From the NCBI RefSeq assembly GCF_015140455.1, contig NZ_AP024094.1, forward strand, positions 3,038,001-3,102,000: a DNA stretch of 64,000 nt. The letters run 5' to 3'. The first letter of the stretch is position 1; each line of letters opens with the position of its first letter. The DNA comes from Jeongeupia sp. HS-3 (GTDB lineage: Bacteria > Pseudomonadota > Gammaproteobacteria > Burkholderiales > Chitinibacteraceae). Both the position numbers and the translations under genes were made by a program. Shown in pieces: positions 28,232-37,500 of the stretch. The notes under the pieces were generated by a model. That model was not told the DNA's origin, ran no database searches, and worked only from the letters and a program-made list of their open reading frames with translations.

Positions 28232-29506
28232 ATGTCCAAGCATGCACTGATCCAGCAATTGCAAGAACGTGGGCTGGTCGCCCAGGTTACCGATGTCATC
28301 GCCCTGGGCGACCTGCTCGATAGCGGTCCGGTCACGCTGTACTGCGGTTTCGACCCGACCGCCGACAGCCTGCATCTGGGCCATCTGGTGCCGGTGCTGG
28401 TGCTCAAGCGCTTCCAGCTCGCCGGCCACAAGCCGATCGCGCTGGTGGGCGGCGCCACCGGCATGATCGGCGATCCGAGCTTCAAGGCGACCGAGCGCAA
28501 GCTCAATACGCCCGACGTGATCGAGAGCTGGGTAGGGCGGATTCGCAAGCAGGTCGAGCCCTTCCTGTCGTTCGAAGGCAGCAATGCCGCGATCATGGCC
28601 AACAACCACGACTGGTTCGGCAAGATGAACGTGCTCGATTTCCTCCGCGACATCGGCAAGCACTTCTCGGTCAACGCGATGATCAAGAAGGAATCGGTGC
28701 AGCAGCGGCTCGATCGCGACGAATCGGGTATTTCGTTCACCGAATTCAGCTACAGCCTGTTGCAGGGCTACGATTTTGTCGAACTCAACCGCCAGCATGG
28801 CTGCCGCCTGCAGATCGGCGGTTCGGACCAGTGGGGCAACATCACCGCCGGCATCGATCTGACCCGCCGTAGCAACCAGCAGCAGGTGTTTGGCCTGACC
28901 TTGCCGCTGGTGACCAAATCCGACGGCACCAAGTTCGGCAAAACCGAAGGCGGCGCGATCTGGCTGGATCCGAAAAAGACCTCGCCGTACAAGTTCTACC
29001 AGTTCTGGCTCGGCACCGCCGATGCCGACGTGTACAAATTCCTGCGCTATTTCACCTTCATGTCGATGGACGAAATCGCCGCGATCGAAGCCGCCGATAT
29101 GGCGCGCGACGGCAAGCCCGAGGGCCAGCGCATTCTGGCCGAGCAGGCGACGGCGCTGGTGCATGGCCAGGATGCGGTGGTGGCGGCGCAGCGGATTTCG
29201 CAATCCTTGTTCAGCGACAGCCTCGACGGCCTGACCGAGGATGATCTTGAGCAACTGGCGCTCGACGGCATGCCAACGGTGGGTCTGGCGCGCGATACCG
29301 GTTTGCTCGACGCCATCGTTGCCGGTGAGCTGGCCAAATCCAAGGCCGAAGCGCGCACCTTCATCACCAGCGGTGCGGTCGCGATCAACGGCGCCAAGGT
29401 TGGCGGTATCGACCATGCGATCAGCGATACCGAGCGCTTGTTCGGCCGCTATACGCTGCTGCGTCGGGGCAAGAAGAACTACAGCCTCATCCTTTGGCAA
29501 GATTAA
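28232..29506 (+). CDS. tyrS: Tyrosyl-tRNA synthetase
   Basis: Class I aminoacyl-tRNA synthetase of 424 residues, the E. coli length. The HIGH-type motif HLGH is at residues 48-51 and the KMSKS-type motif KFGKT at 234-238, followed by a C-terminal S4 RNA-binding domain ([20 protein letters not shown]). AGGAA precedes the ATG. The 233-bp upstream gap holds the chpA terminator and no recognised leader. Confidence 0.97.
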   Translation: MSKHALIQQLQERGLVAQVTDVIALGDLLDSGPVTLYCGFDPTADSLHLGHLVPVLVLKRFQLAGHKPIALVGGATGMIGDPSFKATERKLNTPDVIESWVGRIRKQVEPFLSFEGSNAAIMANNHDWFGKMNVLDFLRDIGKHFSVNAMIKKESVQQRLDRDESGISFTEFSYSLLQGYDFVELNRQHGCRLQIGGSDQWGNITAGIDLTRRSNQQQVFGLTLPLVTKSDGTKFGKTEGGAIWLDPKKTSPYKFYQFWLGTADADVYKFLRYFTFMSMDEIAAIEAADMARDGKPEGQRILAEQATALVHGQDAVVAAQRISQSLFSDSLDGLTEDDLEQLALDGMPTVGLARDTGLLDAIVAGELAKSKAEARTFITSGAVAINGAKVGGIDHAISDTERLFGRYTLLRRGKKNYSLILWQD

Positions 29507-29535
29507 GCAGCGATAAGCAGCGATCGATTCCGCGC

Positions 29536-29562
29536 GGCCGGCCTTGGGGCCGGCTTGCTGCT
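29536..29562 (+). terminator. Weak hairpin between tyrS and pdxY
   Basis: GCCGGCC pairs with GGCCGGC around a 4-nt loop, followed by a broken T-rich tract (TTGCTGCTTTCT). The termination efficiency is doubtful. Confidence 0.4.
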
Positions 29563-29578
29563 TTCTGCTAGGTATACG

Positions 29579-30436
29579 ATGAAAAACGTTCTCAGCATCC
29601 AGTCCCACGTCGTCTACGGCCACGCCGGCAACAGCGCCGCGGTGTTTCCGATGCAGCGCTTGGGTGTTGAAGTCTGGCCGGTCAACACCGTGCAGTTCTC
29701 CAATCACACCCAGCATGGCCGCTGGGCCGGGCAGGCGCTGGCGCCATCGCAGATTACCGCGCTGGTCGACGGCATAGACGCGATCGGCGAGCTGCAACGC
29801 TGCGATGCGGTGTTGTCGGGCTATCTCGGTGCGCCCGAGCAGGCCGCCTACGTGATCGCGGCGGTGCGCAAGGTCAAGGCGGCCAATCCCCGGGCGATCT
29901 ACCTGTGTGATCCGGTGATGGGCCATCCGGAGAAGGGCTGCGTGGTGCAGCCGGGCATCCAGCAGTATCTGGTCGAGCAGATGCCGGCGGTCGCCGACAT
30001 CATGGCGCCGAATCATCTGGAGCTGGAAAAGCTCGCCGGCCGCGAGATCGACACTTTCGACGATGCGCTCGCCGCCTGCCGCGATCTGATCGCGCGCGGG
30101 CCGAAGGTCGTGCTGGTCAAGCACCTTGAATACGCCGGCAAACCGGCCGGTGTGTTCGAGATGCTGGTGGTGAGCGAAACCGAGGCATGGCGCGGCCGGC
30201 GGCCGTTGTATGCATTCGATCGCCAGCCGGTCGGCGTCGGCGATCTGACCTCGGGCGTATTTCTGGCGCGCTTGCTGCAGGGCGATAGCATCAAGGCGGC
30301 GTTCGAGCACACGCTGGCCGCGGTCGACGCGGTGCTGGCGCGCACGCACGCGGCTGGCGAATACGAGCTGCAACTGGTTGCCGCGCAGGATGAAATCGCC
30401 GCGCCGCCACGCCACTTCGCCGCGATTGCGGTTTGA
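29579..30436 (+). CDS. pdxY: Pyridoxal/pyridoxamine kinase PdxY
   Basis: A 285-residue ribokinase-like kinase that phosphorylates pyridoxal in vitamin B6 salvage. It starts [28 protein letters not shown], which matches PdxY, and has the catalytic [15 protein letters not shown] motif near the C-terminus with the key Asp. The start at 29579 fits the family and has AGG upstream; a longer frame from 29555 is less likely. A terminator follows its stop. Confidence 0.93.
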   Translation: MKNVLSIQSHVVYGHAGNSAAVFPMQRLGVEVWPVNTVQFSNHTQHGRWAGQALAPSQITALVDGIDAIGELQRCDAVLSGYLGAPEQAAYVIAAVRKVKAANPRAIYLCDPVMGHPEKGCVVQPGIQQYLVEQMPAVADIMAPNHLELEKLAGREIDTFDDALAACRDLIARGPKVVLVKHLEYAGKPAGVFEMLVVSETEAWRGRRPLYAFDRQPVGVGDLTSGVFLARLLQGDSIKAAFEHTLAAVDAVLARTHAAGEYELQLVAAQDEIAAPPRHFAAIAV

Positions 30437-30483
30437 TGCCGCCGGTGTAAACAATGTCGCCTTGCCCTTGGGCGGCATTTTTC
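30436..30483 (+). terminator. Terminator after pdxY
   Basis: ATGCCGCC at the pdxY stop pairs with GGCGGCAT (30471-30478), followed by TTTTTCTT. The loop is long (27 nt). It directly precedes the NsrR-like operator. Confidence 0.65.
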
Positions 30484-30488
30484 TTATA

Positions 30489-30511
30489 TTGATGCATATA
30501 AAATACCTCTT
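30489..30511 (+). promoter_or_regulatory. NsrR-like operator over the promoter of the hemerythrin-nnrS genes
   Basis: The core GATGCATATAAAATACCTC fits the published NsrR pattern of two ATGCAT-like half sites around an A/T centre; the right half has one mismatch. A TATAAA -10-like hexamer (30497-30502) lies inside it. The site is 20 bp before the hemerythrin start and excludes the ATG at 30492 as a likely start. Confidence 0.65.
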
Positions 30512-30530
30512 TCGTCCGCGACTTGCACCG

Positions 30531-31064
30531 ATGCGCAATCCTTTTTCCACCGAGACCGTTGGTTTTGATACGCCGATCGCCATGCTGATCGCCTGTCACG
30601 ACCGCGTCCGCCATTACGCGGCCTTGCTGCCCAAGCTGGCCGAACATGTGAGCACGCACGGCGCCGATGCCGAGGCGGCGCGCGCGGCCGCGGCTGTCCT
30701 GCGTTATTTCGACGTCGCCGCACCGCTGCATCATCAGGACGAGGACGACTTGCTGTTTCCGCTGCTGCACGAGCGGGGCGACGAGGCCTTGCGTGGCGCG
30801 ATCGATGAGCTTCACGCCGAACACGATGTGCTCGGCGCGCAGTGGCAAGCGCTGCGGCCGGCCTTGATTGCGCTGACCGAGGGCAGGGCGGCGACGCTGG
30901 GCGAGGACGCCGCACGGTGCTTTGCCAGCGACTACCCGGCGCACGCGGCGCGCGAAGAGCTAGAGGTCTATCCTTGTGTCGCTGTTTTGCTGAGCACCGG
31001 TGAACTCGCCGACATCGGTCGGCGCATGGCCGATCACCGCAGTACCCAACAGGTAAAAAAATGA
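30531..31064 (+). CDS. Hemerythrin HHE-domain protein
   Basis: A 177-residue four-helix protein with the diiron ligands of HHE hemerythrins: His23 (ACHDRV), His67/His68 and Glu71 (LHHQDED), His95 and His98 (LHAEHD), and a late His/Glu set (PAHAAREELEVYP). Such proteins act in NO or O2 sensing or iron-centre repair, related in idea to YtfE/DnrN. An NsrR-like site overlaps its promoter, and nnrS follows with a 4-bp overlap, supporting a nitrosative stress role. The start MRNPFSTETVGF matches family starts, although the Shine-Dalgarno sequence is poor. Confidence 0.88.
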   Translation: MRNPFSTETVGFDTPIAMLIACHDRVRHYAALLPKLAEHVSTHGADAEAARAAAAVLRYFDVAAPLHHQDEDDLLFPLLHERGDEALRGAIDELHAEHDVLGAQWQALRPALIALTEGRAATLGEDAARCFASDYPAHAAREELEVYPCVAVLLSTGELADIGRRMADHRSTQQVKK

Positions 31065-32245
31065 ATCGACTCTGGGATGCGCCGCACCGCGCGGCATTTT
31101 TCTTCGGCGGCGTCGGCGCGATTGCGGCGCTGTGCTGGTGGGCGGCCGAGATGGTGCTGCGGCTGCACGGCGAATCAACCCAATCGGCGGTGCCGGTGAT
31201 GTGGTTGCACGCCGACCTGATGCTGTTCGGCTTTTTTCCGCTGTTCATGCTCGGCTTTATCTATACCGCCGGGCCGAAATGGCTCAATGTCGAGCCGCCG
31301 CCGCTGGCGGCATGGGCACCGGCGATTCTTGGCTACACCACCGGCACGCTGCTGCAGCTGATCGCGCTGCGCTGGCCGATGGCCTGGTCGCTCGGCGATG
31401 CGATGCACTGGATCGCCTGGGCCGGCGCGACGCTGCTGTGGATAGGACGGATACGCGCCAGCCGCGCTACGGACAAGAAGCACGCGACGGCGGTTGCCTT
31501 TGCCTTCGGCCTTGGCGCGATCGCGCTGGCAACGATGGTCGGCGTATCGTGGTTCGGCATCGCCGAGGCCTTCCAGCCGGCGGTGACGCTGGGCGTATGG
31601 GGCTTTCTGCTGCCGGTGTTCCTCGCCGTGTGTCACCGGATGGTGCCGTTCTTTTCGGCCAACGTGCTGCCCGGCTACACCGCGTGGCGGCCGGGCTGGC
31701 TGCTGGGGGCCTTTGTGCTGCTGTCGTGGGCGCACGGCGGCTTTGCGCTGATGCAGTTCAACCCGGTCGCCGTTGATACCTTGTTTGCCGGGCTGTTGCT
31801 GTACACCAGCTGGCGCTGGCGGCTGTTCGCATCGTTCAAAAACCGGCTGCTGGCGATGCTGCACGCCTCGTTCGCGTGGGCCGGCATTGGCTTGCTGCTG
31901 TTTGCCGTGCAAGGCATCACCACCGCACAGGGCGAACCGTGGTTCGTGTTCGCGCCGCTGCATGCGCTGACGATCGGCTTCTTCGCGACCATGCTGCTCG
32001 CCTTTGTGACCCGCGTGACCATGGGCCATTCGGGCCGGCCGCTACTGGTAAGCGGCATCGTCTGGAGCGCTTACTGGTTGCTGCACGGCGTCGCGCTGGC
32101 GCGGGTCGCCAGCGAAATTTGGCCGCAGGCGCAGTTTGCGCTGCACGCCGCGGCTGGGGTTGGCGCGTTGTTGGCCTTTGCCGTCTGGGGTGTCTCGTCG
32201 CTGCCTGTCTACCTGAAGGCGAGGGCAGACGGCAAGCCGGGCTGA
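31061..32245 (+). CDS. nnrS: NnrS family membrane protein
   Basis: A 394-residue protein with about 12 transmembrane helices typical of NnrS: the N-terminal HRAAFFFGGVGAI and WLHADLMLFGFFPLFMLGF segments, and later FAPLHALTIGFFATMLLAFVTRV. NnrS is a haem- and copper-containing inner-membrane protein linked to NO tolerance and denitrification; the exact reaction is unsettled. The ATG overlaps the hemerythrin stop, so both are probably made from the NsrR-controlled transcript. Confidence 0.92.
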   Translation: MNRLWDAPHRAAFFFGGVGAIAALCWWAAEMVLRLHGESTQSAVPVMWLHADLMLFGFFPLFMLGFIYTAGPKWLNVEPPPLAAWAPAILGYTTGTLLQLIALRWPMAWSLGDAMHWIAWAGATLLWIGRIRASRATDKKHATAVAFAFGLGAIALATMVGVSWFGIAEAFQPAVTLGVWGFLLPVFLAVCHRMVPFFSANVLPGYTAWRPGWLLGAFVLLSWAHGGFALMQFNPVAVDTLFAGLLLYTSWRWRLFASFKNRLLAMLHASFAWAGIGLLLFAVQGITTAQGEPWFVFAPLHALTIGFFATMLLAFVTRVTMGHSGRPLLVSGIVWSAYWLLHGVALARVASEIWPQAQFALHAAAGVGALLAFAVWGVSSLPVYLKARADGKPG

Positions 32246-32253
32246 TCGCCGCC

Positions 32254-32269
32254 TAGTTCAAAAGAACTA
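32254..32269. promoter_or_regulatory. NarL-like 7-2-7 inverted repeat upstream of narK
   Basis: TAGTTCA-AA-AGAACTA is a perfect inverted repeat (with flanking C and G it reads CTAGTTCAAAAGAACTAG). Its centre is about 167 bp before the narK ATG. A single related heptamer AGGACTA lies at 32333-32339. Similar repeats precede narG and moaA. Confidence 0.5.
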
Positions 32270-32339
32270 GCCGACCCGCCCATTTCGAACGGCCGGCCCT
32301 GAGCCAATGGCGAATGGCCGACTTGTGCGGGCAGGACTA

Positions 32340-32376
32340 CATTGCGTGCAATGGCCCCGTTGCCGGGGCGTATGTA
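32340..32376. repeat. Palindromes in the narK leader
   Basis: CATTGC-GT-GCAATG (32340-32353) is followed by the hairpin GCCCCG/CGGGGC. The 16 bases TGCCGGGGCGTATGTA (32361-32376) occur identically at 18327-18342 after engB, again as the right arm of a GCCCCG hairpin. The meaning is unknown. Confidence 0.45.
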
Positions 32377-32428
32377 CTACCGTTCAAATCATGCGGGGCC
32401 TCAGCGCCCGGCCAACGGGGATAACGCA

Positions 32429-33805
32429 ATGTCCAATGCCTTGATCAAACGCTGGGAGCCGGAAGATCCGGTTTTCTGGAAAGACACCGGATCATTGATT
32501 GCCAAGCGCAATCTGTGGATCTCGATTCCTTGCCTGCTACTGGCTTTCTCGTGCTCCATCGTCTGGAGCATCGTGGTGCTGAAAATGCCGCTGGCCGGCT
32601 TTTCGTATACCAAGGATCAGCTCTTCCTCTTGACGGCATTGCCGTCGCTGTCGGGGGCGACGCTGCGGATTTTCTACAGCTTCCTGCCGTCGATGATGGG
32701 CGGACGCAAGTGGACGACGATCTCGACCGCGTCCTTGCTGATCCCGGCGATCTGGCTCGGCTACGCGGTACAAGACCCGAGCACGCCGTATCCGGTGATG
32801 CTGATCATCGCGCTGCTGACCGGTTTCGGCGGCGGCAACTTCGCCAGCTCGATGGCCAATATCGCCTATTTCTTCCCGAAATCGCAAAAGGGTTACGCCA
32901 ACGGCATGAACGCCGGCCTTGGCAACCTCGGCGTGTCGATCGCGCAGTTCGTGATGCCGCTGGCGATTACCGTCAGCATGTTCGGTGCTTTCGGCGGTAA
33001 TCCACAGGCCTTGCCCGACGGCGGGCAGATCTGGCTGCAGAACGCGGCCTTTATCTGGGTTCCGTTCGTCGCCGTCGCGACCATTGCCGCCTGGTTCGGC
33101 ATGAACGATCTGGCGTCGGCCAAGGCCTCGTTTACCGAGCAAGCGGTGATCTTCAAGCGCAAGCACAACTGGCTGATGTGCTGGCTGTATCTGGGCACCT
33201 TCGGCAGCTTCATCGGTTTCTCGGCCGGTTTCATGCTGCTGTCCAAAACCCAGTTCCCCGACGTCGATCCGACCAAGGTCGCCTTCATCGGCCCGCTGGT
33301 TGGTGCGCTGATCCGCCCCATTGGCGGTATGGTGTCGGACAAGCTCGGCGGCGCCCGCGTCACGCTCGGCATCTTCGTCGGCATGGTGATCGCGGTGCTC
33401 GGGGTGCTGTCCTTCCTGCCGGGCGCCAGCGGTGCCGGCAGCTTCATGGGCTTCTTCCTGTGCTTCCTGGCGCTGTTCCTGCTTTCGGGCATCGGTAACG
33501 GCTCGACCTACCGGATGATTCCGACGATCTTTTCGACCCTGGCCATGCGTGAAGCGCGCGGCAAGGATTCGACATCGATCAAGGCGGCCGAAGCCGACGG
33601 TGCGCGCGAATCTGCCGCTGCCGCGGGCTTCATCAGCGCGATCGGTGCCTACGGCGGCTTCATCATTCCGCAGACCTTCGGTTTCTCGATGAAGGCGACC
33701 GGCGCGGCCGAAGCGGCACTGTATGTGTTCATCGCCTTCTACCTGTCGTGCGCGGCGATTACCTGGTGGTACTTCGCCCGCAAGAACGCCGAGATGCCTT
33801 GCTGA
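32429..33805 (+). CDS. narK: Nitrate/nitrite transporter NarK (MFS)
   Basis: A 458-residue major facilitator protein with about 12 transmembrane helices. The nitrate signature GFGGGNFASSMANIAYFFP lies in the fifth-helix region, with the matching second signature GIGNGSTYRMIPTIF later; both carry the Gly-rich pattern of NarK/NrtA-type carriers. It imports nitrate for NarG and probably exports nitrite. ATG 32429 fits the family start MSNALIKRWEPEDPVFW; the frame is open further upstream through the leader palindromes. A bidirectional terminator follows. Confidence 0.95.
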   Translation: MSNALIKRWEPEDPVFWKDTGSLIAKRNLWISIPCLLLAFSCSIVWSIVVLKMPLAGFSYTKDQLFLLTALPSLSGATLRIFYSFLPSMMGGRKWTTISTASLLIPAIWLGYAVQDPSTPYPVMLIIALLTGFGGGNFASSMANIAYFFPKSQKGYANGMNAGLGNLGVSIAQFVMPLAITVSMFGAFGGNPQALPDGGQIWLQNAAFIWVPFVAVATIAAWFGMNDLASAKASFTEQAVIFKRKHNWLMCWLYLGTFGSFIGFSAGFMLLSKTQFPDVDPTKVAFIGPLVGALIRPIGGMVSDKLGGARVTLGIFVGMVIAVLGVLSFLPGASGAGSFMGFFLCFLALFLLSGIGNGSTYRMIPTIFSTLAMREARGKDSTSIKAAEADGARESAAAAGFISAIGAYGGFIIPQTFGFSMKATGAAEAALYVFIAFYLSCAAITWWYFARKNAEMPC

Positions 33806-33820
33806 TCTTTGCGTGCCGAC

Positions 33821-33847
33821 AAAAAACCCCGCTTAGCGGGGTTTTTT
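33821..33847. terminator. Bidirectional terminator between narK and the flavodoxin-like gene
   Basis: AAAAAACCCCGC and its exact complement enclose the loop TTA. It serves both convergent genes. Confidence 0.9.
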
Positions 33848-33851
33848 GTTT

Positions 33852-34349
33852 TCAAGGCGCCGTATCGAGCAGCGCCCGGTAATGCTCGGCAAACGGCGCG
33901 ATCACCGCGAGCGGATCGTCGCCGACGTCGAGCAGCAGCGGCTCGGCCCAGTCCATGCCGCACAGGTGCGCGGTCTCGATCAGCGGCCGCATCAGCACTT
34001 CAGGGGCGGACCGGCCCCATCTGGGGCTGCCGTAACTGGCGACCACTTGCAGCGTCTTGCCGGCCAGCGGCTTGGGTTCGGCCAGCGCCCAGTCCGAGTC
34101 GAGCACCGTATCGAGCCAGTCTTTGAGCGCCGCCGGCGGCGCAAACCAGTACAGCGGAAACTGCAGCACCAGCCGCCGCGCGTGGCGACAGGCTTCGCGC
34201 TCATCGTCGACATCGAACGCGCCCTCGGCCACCAGGGTATCGACGTGATGCAGCGCGACATCGGCCGTTTCGGCCAGCATCTCGGCCAGTCGGGCGTGGA
34301 CGACCGACGTTGCCAGATGCGGATGGGCGAGGATGACGAGATTTTGCAT
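33852..34349 (-). CDS. NAD(P)H-dependent flavodoxin-like oxidoreductase
   Basis: A 165-residue flavodoxin-fold protein of the KefF/MdaB/NQO (Flavodoxin_2) family. The start NLVILAHPHLATSVVHARL is the FMN phosphate-binding region, FPLYWFAPPAALKDWLDTVL is the conserved flavin/quinone segment, and GSPRWGR follows. It probably reduces quinones or is a KefF-like regulator; no potassium channel gene is adjacent. AAGGA lies 9 bases before the ATG at 34349. It is divergent from narG, and the NarL-like repeat at 34409 lies in the shared 205-bp promoter region. Confidence 0.85.
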   Translation of the reverse strand: MQNLVILAHPHLATSVVHARLAEMLAETADVALHHVDTLVAEGAFDVDDEREACRHARRLVLQFPLYWFAPPAALKDWLDTVLDSDWALAEPKPLAGKTLQVVASYGSPRWGRSAPEVLMRPLIETAHLCGMDWAEPLLLDVGDDPLAVIAPFAEHYRALLDTAP

Positions 34350-34408
34350 GGTGGTGTGTCCTTTGCGTTTCAACGGCCCGCCCGGATGCTCTTGTTGGGG
34401 AAAGCATC

Positions 34409-34424
34409 TACTCCATTCGGACTA
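34409..34424. promoter_or_regulatory. NarL-like 7-2-7 inverted repeat in the narG upstream region
   Basis: TACTCCA-TT-CGGACTA; 15 of 16 bases equal the repeat upstream of moaA. The left heptamer matches six of seven positions of the E. coli NarL pattern TACYYMT. Its centre is 138 bp before narG and 67 bp before the divergent flavodoxin-like gene. Confidence 0.55.
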
Positions 34425-34554
34425 GCCGCGCTAAGCCGATTGCGCCGCACCGCCTGATCGTGCGGCGAATGTTGCGCTCGTCATGCAGCTCGTATGCTCG
34501 GTTCATCCATAGAAGCGCCTTCGCGCGCTGACCAGAACCGCAACCGGAGGCAGC

Positions 34555-37500
34555 ATGAGCCACTTTCTGGACCGACTGAAGTTCCTCTCCAAAACCCGCG
34601 ATACCTTTGCCAATGGCCACGGCGCCGTCGTCAACGAAGACCGCAAGTGGGAGGACGGTTACCGCAATCGCTGGGCACACGACAAGGAAGTACGCTCGAC
34701 CCACGGCGTCAACTGCACCGGCTCCTGTAGCTGGCGCATCTTCGTCAAGAACGGGCTGATCACCTGGGAAGTCCAGCAGACCGATTACCCGCGCACCCGC
34801 CCTGATCTGCCCAACCACGAACCGCGCGGCTGTCCGCGTGGCGCTTCCTATTCGTGGTACGTCTACTCGGCGCAGCGCGTCAAGTATCCGATGATCCGCG
34901 GCCGGCTGGCACGGATGTGGCGCGAAGCGCGCAAGACCCTCGATCCGATCGCCGCATGGGCGAGCATCGTTGAAGATCCGGCCAAATCGGCATCGTACAA
35001 ATCGGTGCGCGGTCAGGGCGGTTTCGTTCGCACCGGCTGGGATGAAGTCACCGAACTGATCGCCGCGTCGAACGCCCATACGATCAAGAATTACGGCCCC
35101 GACCGCGTGATCGGCTTTTCGCCGATTCCGGCGATGTCGATGGTCAGCTACGCCGCTGGCGCGCGTTACCTTGGCCTGATCGGCGGCGTGCCGCTGTCGT
35201 TCTACGACTGGTACTGCGATCTGCCGCCGGCCAGCCCGCAAGTCTGGGGCGAGCAGACCGACGTGCCCGAATCGGCCGACTGGTACAACTCGACCTATCT
35301 GATGGTGTGGGGCTCGAACGTGCCGATGACGCGCACGCCGGACGCGCACTTCTATACCGAGGTGCGCTACAAGGGCACCAAGACCGTCGCCGTATCGAGC
35401 GACTTCGGCGAAATGGTCAAGTTCGGCGACCTGTGGATGGCGCCGAAGCAGGGCACCGACGCCGCGCTGGCGATGGCCATGGGCCATGTGGTGCTGAACG
35501 AATTCCACAAGACCGGCGCCTCGGACTACTTCCGCGACTACGGCAAGCAGTACACCGACTTCCCGATGCTGGTGACCTTGCGCGCCAAGGGCGACGGTTT
35601 TGTCGCCGACCACTTCCTGCGCGCCTCGCAACTGCCGGACAACCTCGGCGAAGCCAAGAACCCGGACTGGAAAACGGTGCTGATCGATGCCACCACCGGC
35701 GCGCTGACCGTGCCGAACGGCACCATCGGTTCGCGCTGGAACGAGTCCGAAGGCCGCAAGGGCAAGTGGAACCTGGAAATGAAGAACGTCGCCGACGGCG
35801 GCGAGATCGAGCCGCAGTTGTCGCTCAAGGGCGCGCACGACGAGGTCGCCTCGGTCGGTTTCGACTACTTCGGCGGTGAAGCCGAAGACCTGCTGTTCCG
35901 CAATGTCCCGGCCAAGCGCGTTCAGCTTGCCGACGGCTCGACCGTGCTGGTCGCCACCGTCTACGACCTGCTGCTCGCCAACTACGGCGTCGACAACGGC
36001 ATGGGCGGCGCCAACGTCGCGACCTCGTATGCCGACGATGTGCCGTACACCCCGGCGTGGCAGGTCAAGCACACCGGCGTGCCGGCGATCGACGTCGAGA
36101 CCGTCGCGCGCGAATTCGCCCAGAACGCCCACGACACCCACGGCAAGAGCATGGTGATCGTCGGCGCGGCGCTGAACCACTGGTTCCACAACGACATGAC
36201 CTACCGCGGCATCATCAACCTGTTGATGATGTGCGGCTGCGTCGGCCAGAGCGGCGGTGGCTGGGCGCATTACGTCGGCCAGGAAAAGCTGCGGCCGCAA
36301 CCGGGCTGGACGCCGCTGGCGTTCGCGCTCGACTGGCAGCGCCCGGCGCGGCAGATGAACGGCACCTCGTTCTTCTACGCCCACACCAGCCAGTGGCGGC
36401 ACGAGCAGCTCTCGGTATCCGAGATCCTCGGCCCGAGCGCCAATGTCGACGCGTACAAGGACATGTCGCTGATCGACTTCAACGCCAAGGCCGAACGGAT
36501 GGGCTGGCTGCCGAGCGCACCGCAGCTCGAAACCAACCCGTTCGACGTCGTCCGCCAGGCCGAAGCGCTTGGTCGCAACCCGGTCGAATTCGCCGCCGAA
36601 CAGCTGAAATCCGGCGCGCTGAACATGAGCTGCGACGACCCGGACAACCCGAAGAACTTCCCGCGCAGCCTCTTCGTCTGGCGCTCGAACCTGCTCGGCA
36701 GCTCGGGCAAGGGCCACGAGTACTTCCTCAAGTATTTGCTCGGCACGCAGAACGCGGTGTTCTCCGATGAAAACGACGCGATCACCCCGTCCGAAATCAA
36801 GGTGCGCCCGGCGGCCGAAGGCAAGCTCGACCTGCTGACGGTGCTCGACTTCCGCATGAGCACGACCTGTTTGTACGGCGACATCGTGCTGCCGACGGCG
36901 ACGTGGTACGAGAAGGACGATCTCAACACCTCGGACATGCACCCCTTCATCCACCCGCTGTCCGAAGCGGTGCAGCCGCTGTGGCAGTCGAAAACCGACT
37001 GGGAAATCTACAAGGCGATCGCCAAGAAGTTCACCGAGATCGCCGGCCCCTACCTCGGTGTGCAGAAGGATCTGGTGCTGACGCCGCTGATGCACGACAG
37101 CCCGGGTGAAATGGGCCAGCCGTTTGCGCCTAAGGACTGGAAGAAGGGCGAGTGCGAGCTGATTCCGGGCAAGACCGCGCCGAACATGACCGTGGTCGAG
37201 CGTGATTACAACCGCATTTACGAGAAGTTCACCACCATCGGCCCCTTGCTGAAGAACGTGAACAACGGCGGCAAGGGCATCTTCTGGCAGACCGGCAGCG
37301 AAATCGACGAGCTGGCCGCGCTGAACGGCGTGGCCGCCAACGGCCAGCCGAAGCTGGAAACCGCGATCGACGCCGCCGAAATGATCCTGACGCTGGCGCC
37401 GGAAACCAACGGCCATGTGTCGGTGAAGTCGTGGGCGGCGCTGTCCGAAGTGACCGGCCGCGATCACACCCATCTGGCTGTGGGGCGCGAGCACGACAAG

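Noticed and set aside
30492-30494. ATG start for the hemerythrin gene at 30492
   Set aside because: It lies inside the NsrR-like operator and the -10 region; the ATG at 30531 matches the family N-terminus.
28142-30583. An 813-codon antisense frame across tyrS and pdxY
   Set aside because: Both sense genes are unmistakable; the antisense product is Arg/His-rich with no family features.
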